Counted from the first letter of the stretch, positions 49,805-61,782 are shown. The stretch is DNA of 64,000 bases from Taxawa tesnikishii (nom. ined.) (GCA_030247885.1 JAPDRO010000001.1:2170001-2234000), one strand, 5' to 3'. Program-made: numbers and translations. Notes: generated by a model from the letters alone, not told the origin.

Positions 49805-51461
49805 AATGGGGATGGGAAGGACTGTGTACCGTTTGCTGTATCTCAACGCACTTCATGCTCTCTCATGTGGAGGTGGAGGTGGAGGCAAAGGGCAAGGGCA
49901 AGGGCAAGGAGAAAGATCTGGATCTGCATGTGCAATCCCCGCGTTCCAGCGTTTGTTGCAGTGACAGGCTGCGGAGACAGCCGCCGTAAGCGCGCAACGT
50001 CGATAGAATGAGAGGTGCCTGATCTATTGACCAAAAAGTCGACTCCTTGCGTCCCAAGAAAGGCATGACGTTCTTCGGTGTTGTTTTACGCCTTGCATTC
50101 CCGCAGCTATGAACTATGCAAACGAGGCTTTTGATACATGCTCGGACACCTGCAGAGAGAGGGAAAGACGCTAATGATGACTGATGGAAGCACAGCCCTG
50201 TAAGACGTCGCCCCGAGTCGGAATGTTGGAATACCGTTTGTTTGCGACTTGCCGTTCCGGGACAATGCATTCGCTCTCCCCCCATCGGTCGGTTAACGAC
50301 TTCGACACGGCAAGTGCCTGACGGGGAGTGCCTGCTCTGCCGTAAGGGCTATATGTGTGGAAGCAAGGGAAAAGGCACAAGACGCGCCGATCTAGACGCG
50401 GCTCGGCAGAATGTACCAAGGTTTGTTCCTTCGGTGTTTGCTAGCAGCTGATCGAGCTCCAGCCCCTTCCTCAAGACGCGTCCATAGCCCAGAGTTTCGG
50501 GTCGAGATGCACATCACACACCTGCCCGTCTCTGTGCCGCGGAGCGCAAGCCGCACGTCAGGCAGAGCGAGACAGCCGAGATGCCAAAATGGCGATGGCA
50601 GACGCTACACATGCAAGATCAGGTGAGCGGAGCACGAAGGATACACAAGAGGCACCTAAACAGGCCATCGCGCACGGCCCCGCTCGGAAGGGCAGAACGG
50701 CGTTTCGGCCTGTGTTTGCCATGGACCCGTAGTGCATATCCCGGAGGGGGTGGAATCGACTGTCAACGACTGAAGGTTCTCGGCCATCCTCCGAACTGAC
50801 CTGGCCTGACCTGACCCGACCCGTCTGCCTCGGGTCGTCCGCCGCTGCTCAGCACCGAGAGTCTCTTGACGGTCGCATTCTGCCTTGCGTTGCCTTCTCC
50901 CACGCTCGCCTGACACCCCTCAAGACTCCCTTCTGTCGTTTCCTTCCTCTTCCTGCTAGTTCTGGCAGCTGCATTCGTTGTCCGTGGTCGGCCTGTTCTG
51001 CTTTGATCTACTGCCGTACCCACTCATACTACCGAGACTATACCGAGAGCCCTAAGCCGAGACTCGCGTCTCCATCGCCCGGCGCGTTTGCATAGCACGT
51101 ATTCTTCTCAGTCCTCTACTGATAATTGTACTGTATACAATTCCGCGGTCGCTGCTGTATCAACTCAAGCAGCCGTTCACGTAACCCGATTTCCGGTATT
51201 CCAGCAACTACCGCCACCATTTCCTCCGCACCGCTCTCCGCATTACTCTCTCCACATCCCGCTCTCTCGCCCAAACGCCGCCGAAGCTCATCGAGCGCAA
51301 GCGACGGGCTAGAGCAACAACACCGCAACAAGAGCCCACGACCTGATCCACCCACCTCGCCACCACAGTACGCCCACGCACAGCTTCCCATCGTCGCGTC
51401 TGCTGCTGAACGCTCCAACGCTTTCGCTGGCCCGCCCGCGCCGGCTAAGAATGCCGCGCGC
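49805..51461. other. 1.6-kb upstream region of the zinc-cluster gene
   Basis: No supported gene. Contains Gly-codon-like tandem repeats (GGAGGT, AAGGGC; 49870-49915), a CTGACC/CCGACC-rich patch (about 50795-50825) and a long frame open from 51126 into the zinc-cluster gene, which may be 5' UTR or additional N-terminus with an unseen start. Confidence 0.4.
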
Positions 51462-54400
51462 ATGCGGTCTTCAATTGCCTGCGTGCGGTGTAGGCGCAGC
51501 AAGGTCAAGTGCGTCAATGGAGGTGTGAACACGACGTGCCGGTCGTGCGAGGCCAGTGGGAGAGAATGTACCTACCCGCCGCCTGTGTCGGGTGGGAGGA
51601 GAAGAGAGGGCAGCTTGAGCGGCCCTCGACCTTCGGACGGACATGTGACTGCTACGGGAGATAGCGAGGTGCGTTATTCGGATTATTGCGAGGTGCGCTG
51701 TACGCAGGACCATTGACGAATCTGTGCAGCCCAGGCGACAACGTCCTCGGAGAAGTATCGTCGAGCTCCCGGCGCAGCCAAACGCGTCTACGAGTACTGG
51801 AGAGACGGTTGAAAGGACTATTGACGTCCTTGATCCGAACCTACTGACTCCAACTGTATGGCAGGAGCTGGTACGTTTGCTACGTGTCCGCTGTAAAGCA
51901 CTCGCATCTCACAATGCTCCAGTTCGATTCGTTCCAGCTGCATTTCTCGTCAGACCTACCGTTCCTCCACCCTATGACTTTCCTTAAACCACTTCGGCAG
52001 GCAAGCGTGCAGGCTGCACAATACCGGCCCTTCACCGAACCACCACCAGCCGTTCAACCGCCAGGCTCTGCAGAGTTTCTGCTGGCATTTCTAGCGCTGA
52101 CTGCACGCTTTCACCCGAAACTAGTCGCGCACCATTCTCCACCTACCGGTGCCCGTCTGAGCAACCCGCTCATAGCGTCGGAGTTCTACGCTTCTGCGGC
52201 ACATGCTCGCCTAACAACAGGCTTCACTGAGAGACTTGCCGATCTTGACGTAGAGCGCACTCAAACCTTGCTCATGCTCGGTCTCTACGATTGGGGTATG
52301 TGTCGTGGCGTCAAAGCATGGCTTTGTGTAGGTGTTGCGATTCGCACCGCTCAAGCTATGGGGTTGCAGTACGAACATGATCTCGACGACGAGCCCTTGT
52401 CTCGATCTTTGGCTCTGAGTACGGAGGCTCAGGAGCTTGGCGTCAACCCTAACCGGCGATTATCGGCCTTGGGAACCGCAAATGATGAGTTTGTCCAACA
52501 GGAGATTAGGAGACGCACTTTCTGGAGCTGCTTCATCATGGACCGCTATCTCAGCAGCGGCAAGTACAGACCGCAAGCGCTGCATGTCAAAGAATTGCGC
52601 ATTCAGCTGCCCGCGAGTGAACATGCTTTCATGTTCGGAGAGAAAGTTAGGACGCTGCTGTTAGGTGAGGAACAAGAGGATGTAGCCAGCAGAGCCGAAG
52701 TGCAGAGTCAAAGGCAAGCCTCCGTGATGCTTGGCACGCGCGGTGAAAGCGAAGTCGAGAGTAGATCTGTTCTTACAGGACAAGTCAACGGCCAAGCATA
52801 CGGTCTAGATGCGCAGGACGGCAAGTGGGAGCTTGGTGATAATGAAGGCTTGATCAGCCGCTACATCAAAATCCTAGAGATCTATGGCAAGGTTGTGCGG
52901 TGGTCGTGCAGTGGCGGACGAAGGTGAATAACCCTGTCTACACTTCCGAGATTGGAAACTAACCTAGGTGCAGACGTGAACGTTACCCGCCATGGGATCC
53001 CCGATGCGAGTTTTACGGTCTTCGAAAGGCCGTCGCTGACTTCAAAACCGATCTACCACGCTCTCACACTCTGACACCGCAAAATACCTCTGCCCACATA
53101 TCCCTCCGGACCTCGACGCCTTACACGCTCGTACATACTGTATACTCACTCTGTCAGATCATGCTACATCGAGAATACGTCCCCTTTGTTCCGATTCGTT
53201 GTTCGAAGCCACAAGGCCCATTGGACCCACCTCTCTTCCCTATGGATGAATACGATGCGCCGGCCGGCTTCTGGGACGATAGCGCTCGTGAATGTTTCAG
53301 TGCAGCCCGCGATATCATGGATCTTGTCCGGACCTGTCAAGAATGGGGCGTTCTGGTTGAGACACCCATCGTTGGCTTCGCCATCTACACTGTCGCCTTT
53401 GTAGGCGTGTATTGCATCAACTTTCCCTGGATGGACCCAGACGGTTACATGTGCTCGAAAATACAACCTACCCATGCCGTTGCCTCAGGCTATCATGCGC
53501 GTGATGAAGGTCAAGGCGCGGATGCAGCGAGCAAGGCTTTAGAGCTCATCGGACAGATGCGCTCACGACTTCACATGGCGGACAGCTGGTTCAAGACCAT
53601 CAAGCGCGTTCACCACTATTTCGTGCGCATAAAGCGCGACTACAGAAATAACACTCGCAGTTTATCCGACAGCGAGGGTAGTCCAGTGTCGACACGCCGC
53701 CTCACCCTCCGAGAAGGTGGCCCAGGTGGCGGCTTGGAAGAGTACAAAATCCTGGAAAAGACGCTCAAGGAGTTTGGCAACCTGGAGGACGAAGACGTTG
53801 ATATGGCGGACGCGGGCGCGACTGATAACAGCAGAGGCCTCGACGGTCCCTACGGCGACTCTGACCCCAGCGATTTGGGTGTCAAAAGCGAGAACGGCGA
53901 TCCCAACATGCACACATCTGATCACGCACGGCAGGAGGAGCGGTGGAATGCGATCAACAGCGCCGCTGCCGCTGCCTCGCAAGTGAATTCCGCGTCTCAG
54001 CAGCAGCAATCGGGGCAGTTCCGCAGTTTCAATGCGTTTTCGCAAAACGGCACGCCGCAACAGCAGCAGCAGCAGCAGCAGCAGTACGGACAGCGCCACG
54101 CCAACAGCTTCCGTCCTGCTTACTCAGTTTCCAGCGACAAAGTACCGCCATCGCTCCTCTCGCCCGCGACACACACCACGCCCGCCGTTTCACATGGCTC
54201 ACCTGGCTGGACACCGCAAAATGGGCATGGACATCCAATACCTGGAATTCACGCCTATACCTCCTCGCCCTCCAACCCTCACTCCTCCAACGCCTACCCC
54301 GCTCACCCTAACAACGGCACTCAACCAGCCCCGCCAAACCAGCACTATCAACAACAACAGCCCGCACAGTGTGCTCTCCCACCAGGCCAACAGCAGCAAT

Positions 54401-54630
54401 GGGATCATCCTACGAAGGAGTCCTGGCTCAATAGCTTGGAAACTCGCTTAGGCGGCGACGATGTTGCGGCTTTTGTTGACGGCGGCGAGTGGGCTGACTG
54501 GGCTGGTTTGGCGGCCAGCCATCAGGGGTTCGGTGCTGGGTGGTTGGCTACGGTGTGGAAAGGCGACGGCGGGTCAGCGCAGCAGAGTGGGGCGGCGGCA
54601 GAAGTGACGGTTGCGGGGGCCGGAGTATAA
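51462..54630 (+). CDS. Zn2Cys6 transcription factor with fungal_trans domain
   Basis: Nuclear DNA-binding regulator. The binuclear zinc cluster follows MRSSIACVRCRRSKVKC and VNGGVNTTCRSCEASGREC, spacing CX2CX6CX8CX2CX6C. The fungal-specific domain includes FLHPMTFLKPLRQASVQAAQ, GVAIRTAQAMGLQYEHDLDD, RRRTFWSCFIMDRYLSSGKY and IYGKVVRWSCSGGRRCRRER. A Gln-rich stretch (about 54058-54085) and a C-terminal motif (WLNSLETRLGGDDVAAFVDG) follow. Introns: 51669-51729, 51871-51922, 52924-52967; removing the last joins SGGRR to ERYPPWDPRCEFYGL. The first in-frame Met is at 51462, but the frame is open to 51126 and a Ser/Pro-rich N-terminus may be missed. Target genes unknown. Confidence 0.9.
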
Positions 54631-55506
54631 GTTTAGATGTCAGTGGGAGGGGGCTGGGAGGTTTCAGTGGTTTCTATGTGCATGATTGAGCGGACGTATG
54701 GGCCGTGGTCTGGGGGTCGATGATGGAGTATGGTTTAATGTTTTCTTCGAAATTGACTTCCGGTCACTGCATCTGCCAGGCATGCACAGATAAGAGTTTG
54801 TATGGGTGAGTCGCTTTTGATTGCTAGAAAGAGGTACTGGTGCTGCTCAGTGCAGAGTGGAATTCTTTGTTGTGTTATCGCTTGGAAACTGCAACAACCT
54901 AGTTACTTGCTCTGCGTGGCAGCTCTGCGACTATCGTTTTTCCGGTTCTCTCTTTAACTCCCAGAGTAACGCAGGTAGGTTTGAAGTATATAAGGAGGTT
55001 GGTGGATCAGTTGAGGCGGCTTCTCCACATTTAATACAACCCTCCTTCCGCCTTCTGCATACCTATAAAGGAAAATACGAACTCTCCAGCAGGCAAGAAA
55101 GTCAGTTACCCAGCAACGACTTGAAATTCACTCCCATTGCTTTATGACACTCCTCGAGTGACCCAGATTCCCTGATCCGGTGAAACGAAGGTTCGCCGTT
55201 GATTCCTACTTTCTGGACTCACTTTTCCACTGCCACCTATCCACCTGCTCCTTTTACATCCCATCAACACTTGCCAGCGTCACGAGGCATTATTGAGAGG
55301 AGGGCGGGGTGTCGCTATGCGAATGTATGCGTTAGGACAAGTTTGGGATTTCCGTAAGGACATAGAAGGACGAAGACATCCCCTCAACTGTGAGCTTCCA
55401 TCATCATCACTCTCCTCAGCGACAGATCCCAAGCGAGTCAAGCCTCACCATCGAGTCCAAACGCCCTTCCCACACTTCCCCAGTATCTTGACTCGCACCC
55501 CAAAAA
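54631..55506. other. Intergenic, no gene seen
   Basis: 876 bp with a short ORF (54821-55147) lacking protein-like features; presumably the promoter of the P/A-rich gene. Confidence 0.35.
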
Positions 55507-56117
55507 ATGGGAGGGAAGCATTCCAAGCCGCAACCACCAGTGGTTATCTACCCTCCCCAACCCGCCTTTCCTCCAGTCCCTCCATATGCGCCAGTGGCGC
55601 CAGTTGCGCCAGTTGCGCCAGTTGTGCCACCTGCGCCACCCATGTACCCATATGCGTCACCCTACCGTCCACCGTATCCACCGCACGCTGGTCGTGCTGC
55701 TTCGGTCGTTATCAACGGCAACCCCGACGGTGCGAAAATCTTCGGATACTTCTACAACGGGACTATTGTCGCCTGCCCTCCTCGGGCCGACATCGAGGAG
55801 CGCGACTGCTACGACGGCAAGGGCGAGCTAGTCGTCCACGTGGATGCCAAAACGGCCGCCGAGTTCCCTGGACCACGTTCGAAGGCGCCCTCGAGGAAGG
55901 CACCGTCAGAGCCGTCGACCCGAATGGCACCGCCGTCGAACACCTGCAGGACATGATGGAGCGCAGCGGCAGCGAGCAGTTGGCATGGATGGGCTTGATG
56001 GACGCGCTTGCTGCTGGTATCGTCGATGACAACACCGTGGCCAAGCTCGGATACAGCGCCCCGGACCATCCTGAGGAGGAGGAGACCAGAGTCCACAGCC
56101 GTGACTTTGCTGTCTAG
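55507..56117 (+). CDS. Pro/Ala-repeat protein with N-myristoylation-like start
   Basis: No family recognised. Starts MGGKHSKPQPPVVIYPPQ, where G2 and the small/basic following residues suit N-myristoylation. A tandem array of about nine-base units (55584-55630) encodes APVAPVAPVAPV, followed by PPAPPMYPYASPYRPPYPP. A folded-looking domain then begins: ASVVINGNPDGAKIFGYFYN, GTIVACPPRADIEERDCYDG, KGELVVHVDAKTAAEFP. The frame shifts at the CCC run 55866-55868; the next frame continues coherently as WTTFEGALEEGTVRAVDPNG, TAVEHLQDMMERSGSEQLAW and GLMDALAAGIVDDNTVAKLG to DFAV. Read this way the product is about 204 residues. Membrane attachment is an inference. Confidence 0.6.
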
Positions 56118-56480
56118 GTGGCCTCGGGTCTGAGGTCGGATTGCGTGGTCGGAACTTGCGTCTGATGTGGAAAAGATTGTAGGATCATGGGAGCGGCATA
56201 GGGGCGGTATGGGTTGATTGTTTTTGTTTCCTTCAGTAGATAGATGCCACCCCCTCAAACGAAGACTAGTGCTATGCGTCCTGTTGTCCGGTTAGACATC
56301 TTGACAGATTCCTTGCAGTAGGATAAGATGCGCGAGTTCAGCATCCTCCTCTCGTGCGAGTAATCCTCAGGACTTTCAATATGAACAACAGATGAAGGGT
56401 GGTCATTGCATCTGTTCTTGAAGAATTACTGTTGGCGCTTTCGAGAACATTCTGGACGTGCATGCACGCTAACACGCTAC
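56118..56480. other. Convergent intergenic
   Basis: 363 bp between convergent genes; nothing recognisable. Confidence 0.35.
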
Positions 56481-57671
56481 TTACGCTTCTATCTGATCCC
56501 CTTGAATCTTTGCATGCTTGAAATACTTCATTCCCACCCACGCCACCACGACCCACACCCACGCCATGACGGCGGTCAGAATAATCAACGCAGGATAATA
56601 CCCTACAATCGGCAGCGTCGGGTCGTCCTCGAGCTCTGGCGGTGCGTACGGCGTCTGTCCGACATCCCAGGCCCAGCTCCACACTTCCAGACAACTGCCC
56701 ATGCCCACCACGAACACGATCCAGGTCACGATCAGCACGACCCAGCCCCACCATTCCGTTTCGGAGTAGTCCCATTCTTCCTCGGGGGCGTAGGCGTCCA
56801 TTGGCAACGCAGATAAGGGCGAGCGAGGCTGGTGCGTCGAGCGTCGACGTTGGGATACGGAAGGGAAACACGAGCTGCCCGATGAGCTCGAAGGCGGCTT
56901 CTTGAGGTTCTGCATGTGTGCAGCGTGCCCTGCTGCAGGTCGATTGAACGTCAATGCTTCGTCTTCGTCCGTAGTGGAGGCATAGCTCTGGCTCGTTGGA
57001 CTCTTAATCGGTGACGCGAGGACGGGCGGCAAAGGTGTTGCCGTCTCGAGAACCGTGGGCGGGATCTGTGAAGTGGTATCGAGGGAAAGTTTGTGAGCGT
57101 GCGGCGCTGACCAGCCGCTGTCGGATGAGGAGGCTGCAGCAGGCTTTTCGTAGCTGAAGCGGCGGGATAGAGTACCTTGCGCTGTTGAAGGTGGATGGGA
57201 GGCCGTGGTTGTAGACACAGTATCAACGGCCGTGTTTTTGGCGGTGGAAGAGCTTGTGGCCTTGGTAGAAGGAGTCCGCTGCAGTAGTGAATTTCTGCGT
57301 TCCCGCATCAGTCGTCCTCCACCTAGCAGTGCCGTCTTCCTCAACGAGCCCTTGCGCTTACGGCCTGAGCCCTGGCGCTGAGCGAAGGCCATTGCGTTTT
57401 CATTTGTGGGACTGGAAATCGTGTCTCCTGCATCGTCGCCAGCTGCGTCTTTTGCGGTTTTTGGCTCCTGTGCTCCTGTTGGAGACTCGGCTTCCTCTGG
57501 CTGCGGCCGTAGGAAACTCAGCCGAGACAGAATGCTCCCCGAGAGGCTCCTCTTGTGGCCAGCAGGCTTTCCGGACTTTCCGGATATGGGAGAGGAGGGC
57601 TTCATGTCGCTCGGTGGTGATGATGGTTCATGGTGGTCGTCATTGGGCACAACGGCCTCGCCGTCTTCCAT
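56481..57671 (-). CDS. Ser/Pro-rich protein with two C-terminal TM segments
   Basis: Single exon, 396 residues, unknown family. The first ~280 residues are low-complexity, Ser/Thr/Pro-rich with basic clusters (GHKRSLSGSILSRLSFLRPQ, RQGSGRKRKGSLRKT), as in phosphorylated disordered regions. Two hydrophobic helices follow: WWGWVVLIVTWIVFVVGMGS and IVGYYPALIILTAVMAWVWV, linked by a short acidic Pro-rich loop (PYAPPELEDDPTLP), with a basic end. It could be an ER or Golgi tail-anchored scaffold, but I will not assign a function. Its start is 346 bp from the divergent Zrg17-like gene. Confidence 0.75.
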   Translation of the reverse strand: MEDGEAVVPNDDHHEPSSPPSDMKPSSPISGKSGKPAGHKRSLSGSILSRLSFLRPQPEEAESPTGAQEPKTAKDAAGDDAGDTISSPTNENAMAFAQRQGSGRKRKGSLRKTALLGGGRLMRERRNSLLQRTPSTKATSSSTAKNTAVDTVSTTTASHPPSTAQGTLSRRFSYEKPAAASSSDSGWSAPHAHKLSLDTTSQIPPTVLETATPLPPVLASPIKSPTSQSYASTTDEDEALTFNRPAAGHAAHMQNLKKPPSSSSGSSCFPSVSQRRRSTHQPRSPLSALPMDAYAPEEEWDYSETEWWGWVVLIVTWIVFVVGMGSCLEVWSWAWDVGQTPYAPPELEDDPTLPIVGYYPALIILTAVMAWVWVVVAWVGMKYFKHAKIQGDQIEA

Positions 57672-58017
57672 GCTCTTTTTCCGGTACTCTCATTCGGGCA
57701 GTATCTGCTCGATTGCCCCTTCCGTCTCTGCCAGCAGTCTGGCCATGGGTAATCGATACCGCGTTGAAGGAACGATAGACAACAGGAGAGGTTCCATGGC
57801 AGCGGAGCATTGCGTTGCCGCCAAGAGAATCACAAGCGCGCGGAGCGAAACAACAAGGCGCGGCGGCCCCTTTCATGTCGCCCGTCACTCTACTACGCTC
57901 CAACGCACAAGGAACTAAGACCAAACGGTGCCGCTCTCGTCCAACGCGCGCGCCCTTCGAACCACTTCGCCTTATGGGTTGAGTCCGCACCAACGCGCCG
58001 TCCTCCATTCCTCCACC
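57672..58017. promoter_or_regulatory. Divergent promoter, two-TM protein / Zrg17-like
   Basis: 346 bp between divergent start codons. I see no clear zinc-response element. Open frames here are antisense or leader shadows. Confidence 0.4.
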
Positions 58018-59580
58018 ATGGCGGACAGACTCCCAATTCCTCTCCCACCTCGGACACCTACTCCCCGTCTGACCCAGAGATGGACCAGGACAACATGGGA
58101 TTAGGCATTGGGACCACTCCTGGACGGCCAGCCAGTCTCAGGTTCGACATGACCTCTCCCATCGCCTCAGACGCACCGGATTCCGGAGGAAGCAGATCAG
58201 ATATGCTCTCGCCTACCTTCTCGGTCGCACAGAGCCCGGCAGGCTCGCTATACAGCCCCATCACGCCGCAAAGTGCCATGAGCGAGGGCCAGTTCAAAAG
58301 TATTGGAGAGAGCGAAAATGCCAGGAATCCATTCAACTTCACAACACAGCAGTATACGGCTGGGAGGGCGGGTGCGGCCAGATCTGTGAGTAAGCAACCG
58401 GTACAAGGCTATGGGAAAACGCTGACAGGCGAAGGATATGGGAAAGCGCCGCGGCCACAAGTACAAGCATAGTAGCATATCGCACCAGATCTTCCTCGAG
58501 CCTCCCCTCGAGCCCCACTGCAATTGCCCGCTTCCTTGCCAATGCCGACTAGAAAGGAGGTGTACAGAAGCATGACGAACGAACAGAGATCGCGTCTGGT
58601 CTGGTGTCTGTGCCATTTCCTGGTTGCTGCCTACGTGCAGTGGAGCGCCCATGAATCATTCGCCATGATTGCGCTTTCGCGGCTGCTACTGTTCGACGCG
58701 ACAGGCGCTGTTGCTTGTACGATTGTGGACATGATGGGCAACTTTGAGGTGTGGAAGCGATCGAGTATCAAACACCCATTTGGGTAAGTTCACATCCGGA
58801 ACGCTTTGACCTTTCCCATCGCTTACGATTTGCAGACTTGAGAGAGCGGATGTTCTAGCAGGCTTTGGCCTCGCAGTCTTCATCTCATTCATGGGGTTGG
58901 ATGTGTTATCTCACGCCATCGAGCATGCGCTGGAAAACCAGGGAAACCACGTGCCTCATTCCGTCCATCATCACACACGGATATCGCCTGGCTCCATTGA
59001 CATCGCGGCACTACTTGCCATCGTCTCTACGCTAGTTTCCGCCCTTCTACTTAAGAATCACGCACGGGTCGGCAAAGCGATGCGTTTGGAATTCATCGCA
59101 GGCTGGGGCAAGATCTTCGGCAACCCGAGCCATTTCCTGACATTGTCCTGCTCTACTCTGCTTCTACTACTCCCGCTGCTCAGCATCAAAACTTACACCT
59201 GGTTCGACACAGTCCTATCCCTCACAATCGCGCTCACCATGATTGCGTTTGGAGTCCGCCTTGGCACTTCCCTCGCGTCCATGCTCCTCATGTCCTACTC
59301 CGGCTCCCGCAGCGGTGCCTCCATTTCCGAGATCATCTCGGAAATCGAATCCGAGAACAGCGTTACGGGCGTCGACGAGGCCAGGTTCTGGCAAGTCCAT
59401 TACGGTCTCTGCATGGCGAACCTGAAATTGCGGTATAGAGGTGGCGGCGGGTACGGAGACGAGGTGACAAGACTTAGAGACCGCGTGGTCAGTCTGGTCA
59501 GGAACAGGCTGGGCGGCGGGTACGGTGGCGGGGGTCAGAAGTGGGAAGTGTCGGTTCAGCTGGCTCTGGAACGGGACTGA
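58018..59580 (+). CDS. Cation diffusion facilitator, Zrg17-like zinc carrier
   Basis: Predicted subunit of the Msc2/Zrg17-type zinc transporter that moves zinc into the ER/Golgi. Start MADRLPIPLPPRTPTP. Disordered Ser-rich region, then RRGHKYKHSSISHQIFLEPP, and the membrane domain: WCLCHFLVAAYVQWSAHESF, FDATGAVACTIVDMMGNFEV, LAGFGLAVFISFMGLDVLSH, IDIAALLAIVSTLVSALLL, FLTLSCSTLLLLLPLLSIKT and a cytoplasmic C-terminal domain (FWQVHYGLCMANLKLRYRG). Introns: 58386-58428 (only 43 nt) and 58784-58835. Two frame breaks at CCCC runs 58063-58066 and 58504-58507, each consistent with one missing C; the second lies in the conserved QIFLEPP...LPASLPMPTRK segment. Substrate zinc follows from family knowledge. 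Confidence 0.85.
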
Positions 59581-60036
59581 GGCGTTTGCTTTGAGCATCG
59601 GACGGGAGGTTGTGCTACGAATTGATGAGTTGGATGGAACCTTGCAACGATAGATAGCCACGAATTGACAGGCGCATAGGAAATTGCTATACGCCATTGT
59701 CGCAGACTAGCAGACTAGCAGACTAGACGACCGAGAGCTGCAACCTGATCCAATGGGGCCTGTGTGATGTTCCGGGTAAGTCCTTTCCTCGTTTGCAGTC
59801 CATGCCTAAACCGTACCTTCCTCGTTTGCAGCGTGCGGTGTGCAGCGCGCGGCCTCCTCTCCCCTTGCCTCGAAGCCTCAAAGCCCGTTTCACGCGTCTT
59901 CTCCTCCATTTTAACCTTGCCGCTTTCTTCAACAACATGCGACCCTTCTCTTCTCTTCCCTTCCCTTCCCGCTCCACTCAACTCTGAATTGAGTCTGTCC
60001 ACCACAGGATTCAGGGAACTTCAACCCTGCTCCGTG
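59581..60036. other. Intergenic with CAGACTAG repeat
   Basis: 456 bp including three tandem copies of CAGACTAG (about 59702-59726) and two copies of a cttcctcgtttgcag segment. The frame of the downstream gene is open back to 59764, but the region looks like leader sequence. Confidence 0.4.
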
Positions 60037-61064
60037 ATGCAACGCTCGAACCAACGTCGCCTGTTGATCACCTACACTCGAAGCGGCGAGCCGATATGCT
60101 ACGATCATCATCTGAAGGTTTGTCACGAATGCCATGTCAATTTCACTTACCGTCTAGATGACTCTGTTGATGAAGATGAAGAAGAAGAAGAAGAAGAAGA
60201 AGAAGAAGAAGAAGACGACCTGTCCAAAGGTCCGGAACCCAACCAGGTTGCCGTCTTGAGCGGTTGTGCTGCCCGGTTCACCCCACAATTGGATGAGCAG
60301 GTCTTAGGTCCACCATATGCATCCCAGATGGATCGCACAATGGCGCTGAAGCCTTCTCCGCCTTCTCAGCTTAGTCTGGTTTACTGCCAGAACTGCCAAT
60401 TGACATGGCTCGTTGGTGACAAGGGCGTTCGTGCCGCCGCAAGCCATCCTTCGCACCACACGTACGAGCACCAGTACACAGGCACCCGTCGCTCCCTCAT
60501 CGTCTTCATCGACGGCGCATGCCCCTCCAACGGACGAGCTGGTGCACGCTCCGGCATTGGCATCTTCTTCGGCGACGACTCCAAGTTCAATCTCTCTGCA
60601 CCGCTCGCCCTCTCGGGCCAGCATACAGATAAAAAGCCGATTTACATGCGCTCGTTCAAGCCCTACAGAAAACGCGCTTGGAGGTTATGCCTGAGCGTTC
60701 GACCAAGGTCTTCTCGGCCGATATAGGCTCGTACCCATACAATGCTCGAGACGCTACGAAGCTCCGTCTCATCGTTGCGACCGATTCCAGCTACATCGTC
60801 GAATGCATGTGCGAGCACATCACAACGTGGCACAGGGACGAAGAAGGTGTGTTTCGCAGTGAGAATTCGACAGCCGTCACGAATTCGACCTTGTTCGTTC
60901 GCGTGCAAGAAGAGGTCAAGGCGCTTGCGGAAATCGGCGTGCAGGTCGTCTACTACTGCATTCCAGAGCAGGAGAACGAACAGGCGGACCAGCTTGCAAA
61001 GGTGAGCTGTCAAGAAGAGGTTCTCTGTCGACACGGGCAGTGTGAAAGGCGGAGGTGGGCATGA
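60037..61064 (+). CDS. RNase H-like domain protein with acidic tract
   Basis: Predicted RNase HI-fold nuclease, probably acting on RNA:DNA hybrids or a domesticated relative. Start MQRSNQRRLLITYTRSGEP; CYDHHLKVCHECHVNF and YCQNCQLTW could bind zinc; a poly-Glu tract (about 60176-60213, GAA repeats) follows LDDSVDEDEE. RNase H motifs: SLIVFIDGACPSNG (first Asp), KADLHALVQALQ (the Glu position is Asp), RLIVATDSSYIVECM (Asp) and NEQADQLAK (final Asp). The frame shifts between TDKK and ADLHAL at the AAAAA run 60631-60635, as if one A were missing. The 3' end is uncertain: a 39-nt intron after LAK or simple read-through both give a stop near 61064. Confidence 0.72.
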
Positions 61065-61782
61065 GACGGCCTTGGTTTCTGCTTCTAAATCGGCAGTGAT
61101 CTGTTGCGACAACTGCGAGGAGGAGATACATGGTGACTATCTGGCTCTCATGGCAATTGCTGTGATGGTACACTCACACAGGTCGACAGAGGCATGGTAA
61201 ACCATGGATCCATCGCATGTATACTAAGTACATTGCCCTTCAACACAGTTCTGCATCTGCTGTGTCCAGTCTTGTCTAACCCCAGTTTCCCATCGATTCA
61301 CTGGCCTCACCAAGGCAACATTTTGTCTTTTTATTGCCACGATTAGCCACAGGTCATCTTACCCAATTACATCGGACAGATCTCCAAACACGAATCACAA
61401 CGAACATGACGATACACGTAGAGCATCTTGAATCAAGGAGAGTCACATATACACACACAAGAAGTTGAGTCTATACTTCTCATTCTTGCATAACATATCA
61501 TGTTGCAAGAAAATAGCGTTATGTACAACACAGCTCGTCCCGCCTGCCTAACGGAAACGCTGTCGGTGACAAATCAGGCAACGGAAAAAACAGACTTTTC
61601 TGCTGCTTGTTTTCTCGCGCAACAAATCAAAATCCATCGCCGCCTCACCCGAAGACCGTACTTTTTCGAAAGGGTCAGTGAACAAGAAACATTCCGGAAC
61701 GCCACTTCGAAAGAACACCACCCGCTTCGAAAAATGTACAAGGAAAAACGGAAACGCGAAAAGGGGAAGAAAAGGTCAGCGT
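61065..61782. other. Convergent intergenic RNase H-like/ILV2
   Basis: 718 bp, AT-richer, two convergent 3' ends, no gene seen. Confidence 0.4.

Noticed and set aside
49870-49915. Gly-rich ORF after ARP3
   Set aside because: A short tandem repeat read as protein; it lies beyond the ARP3 stop with no start context or conservation.
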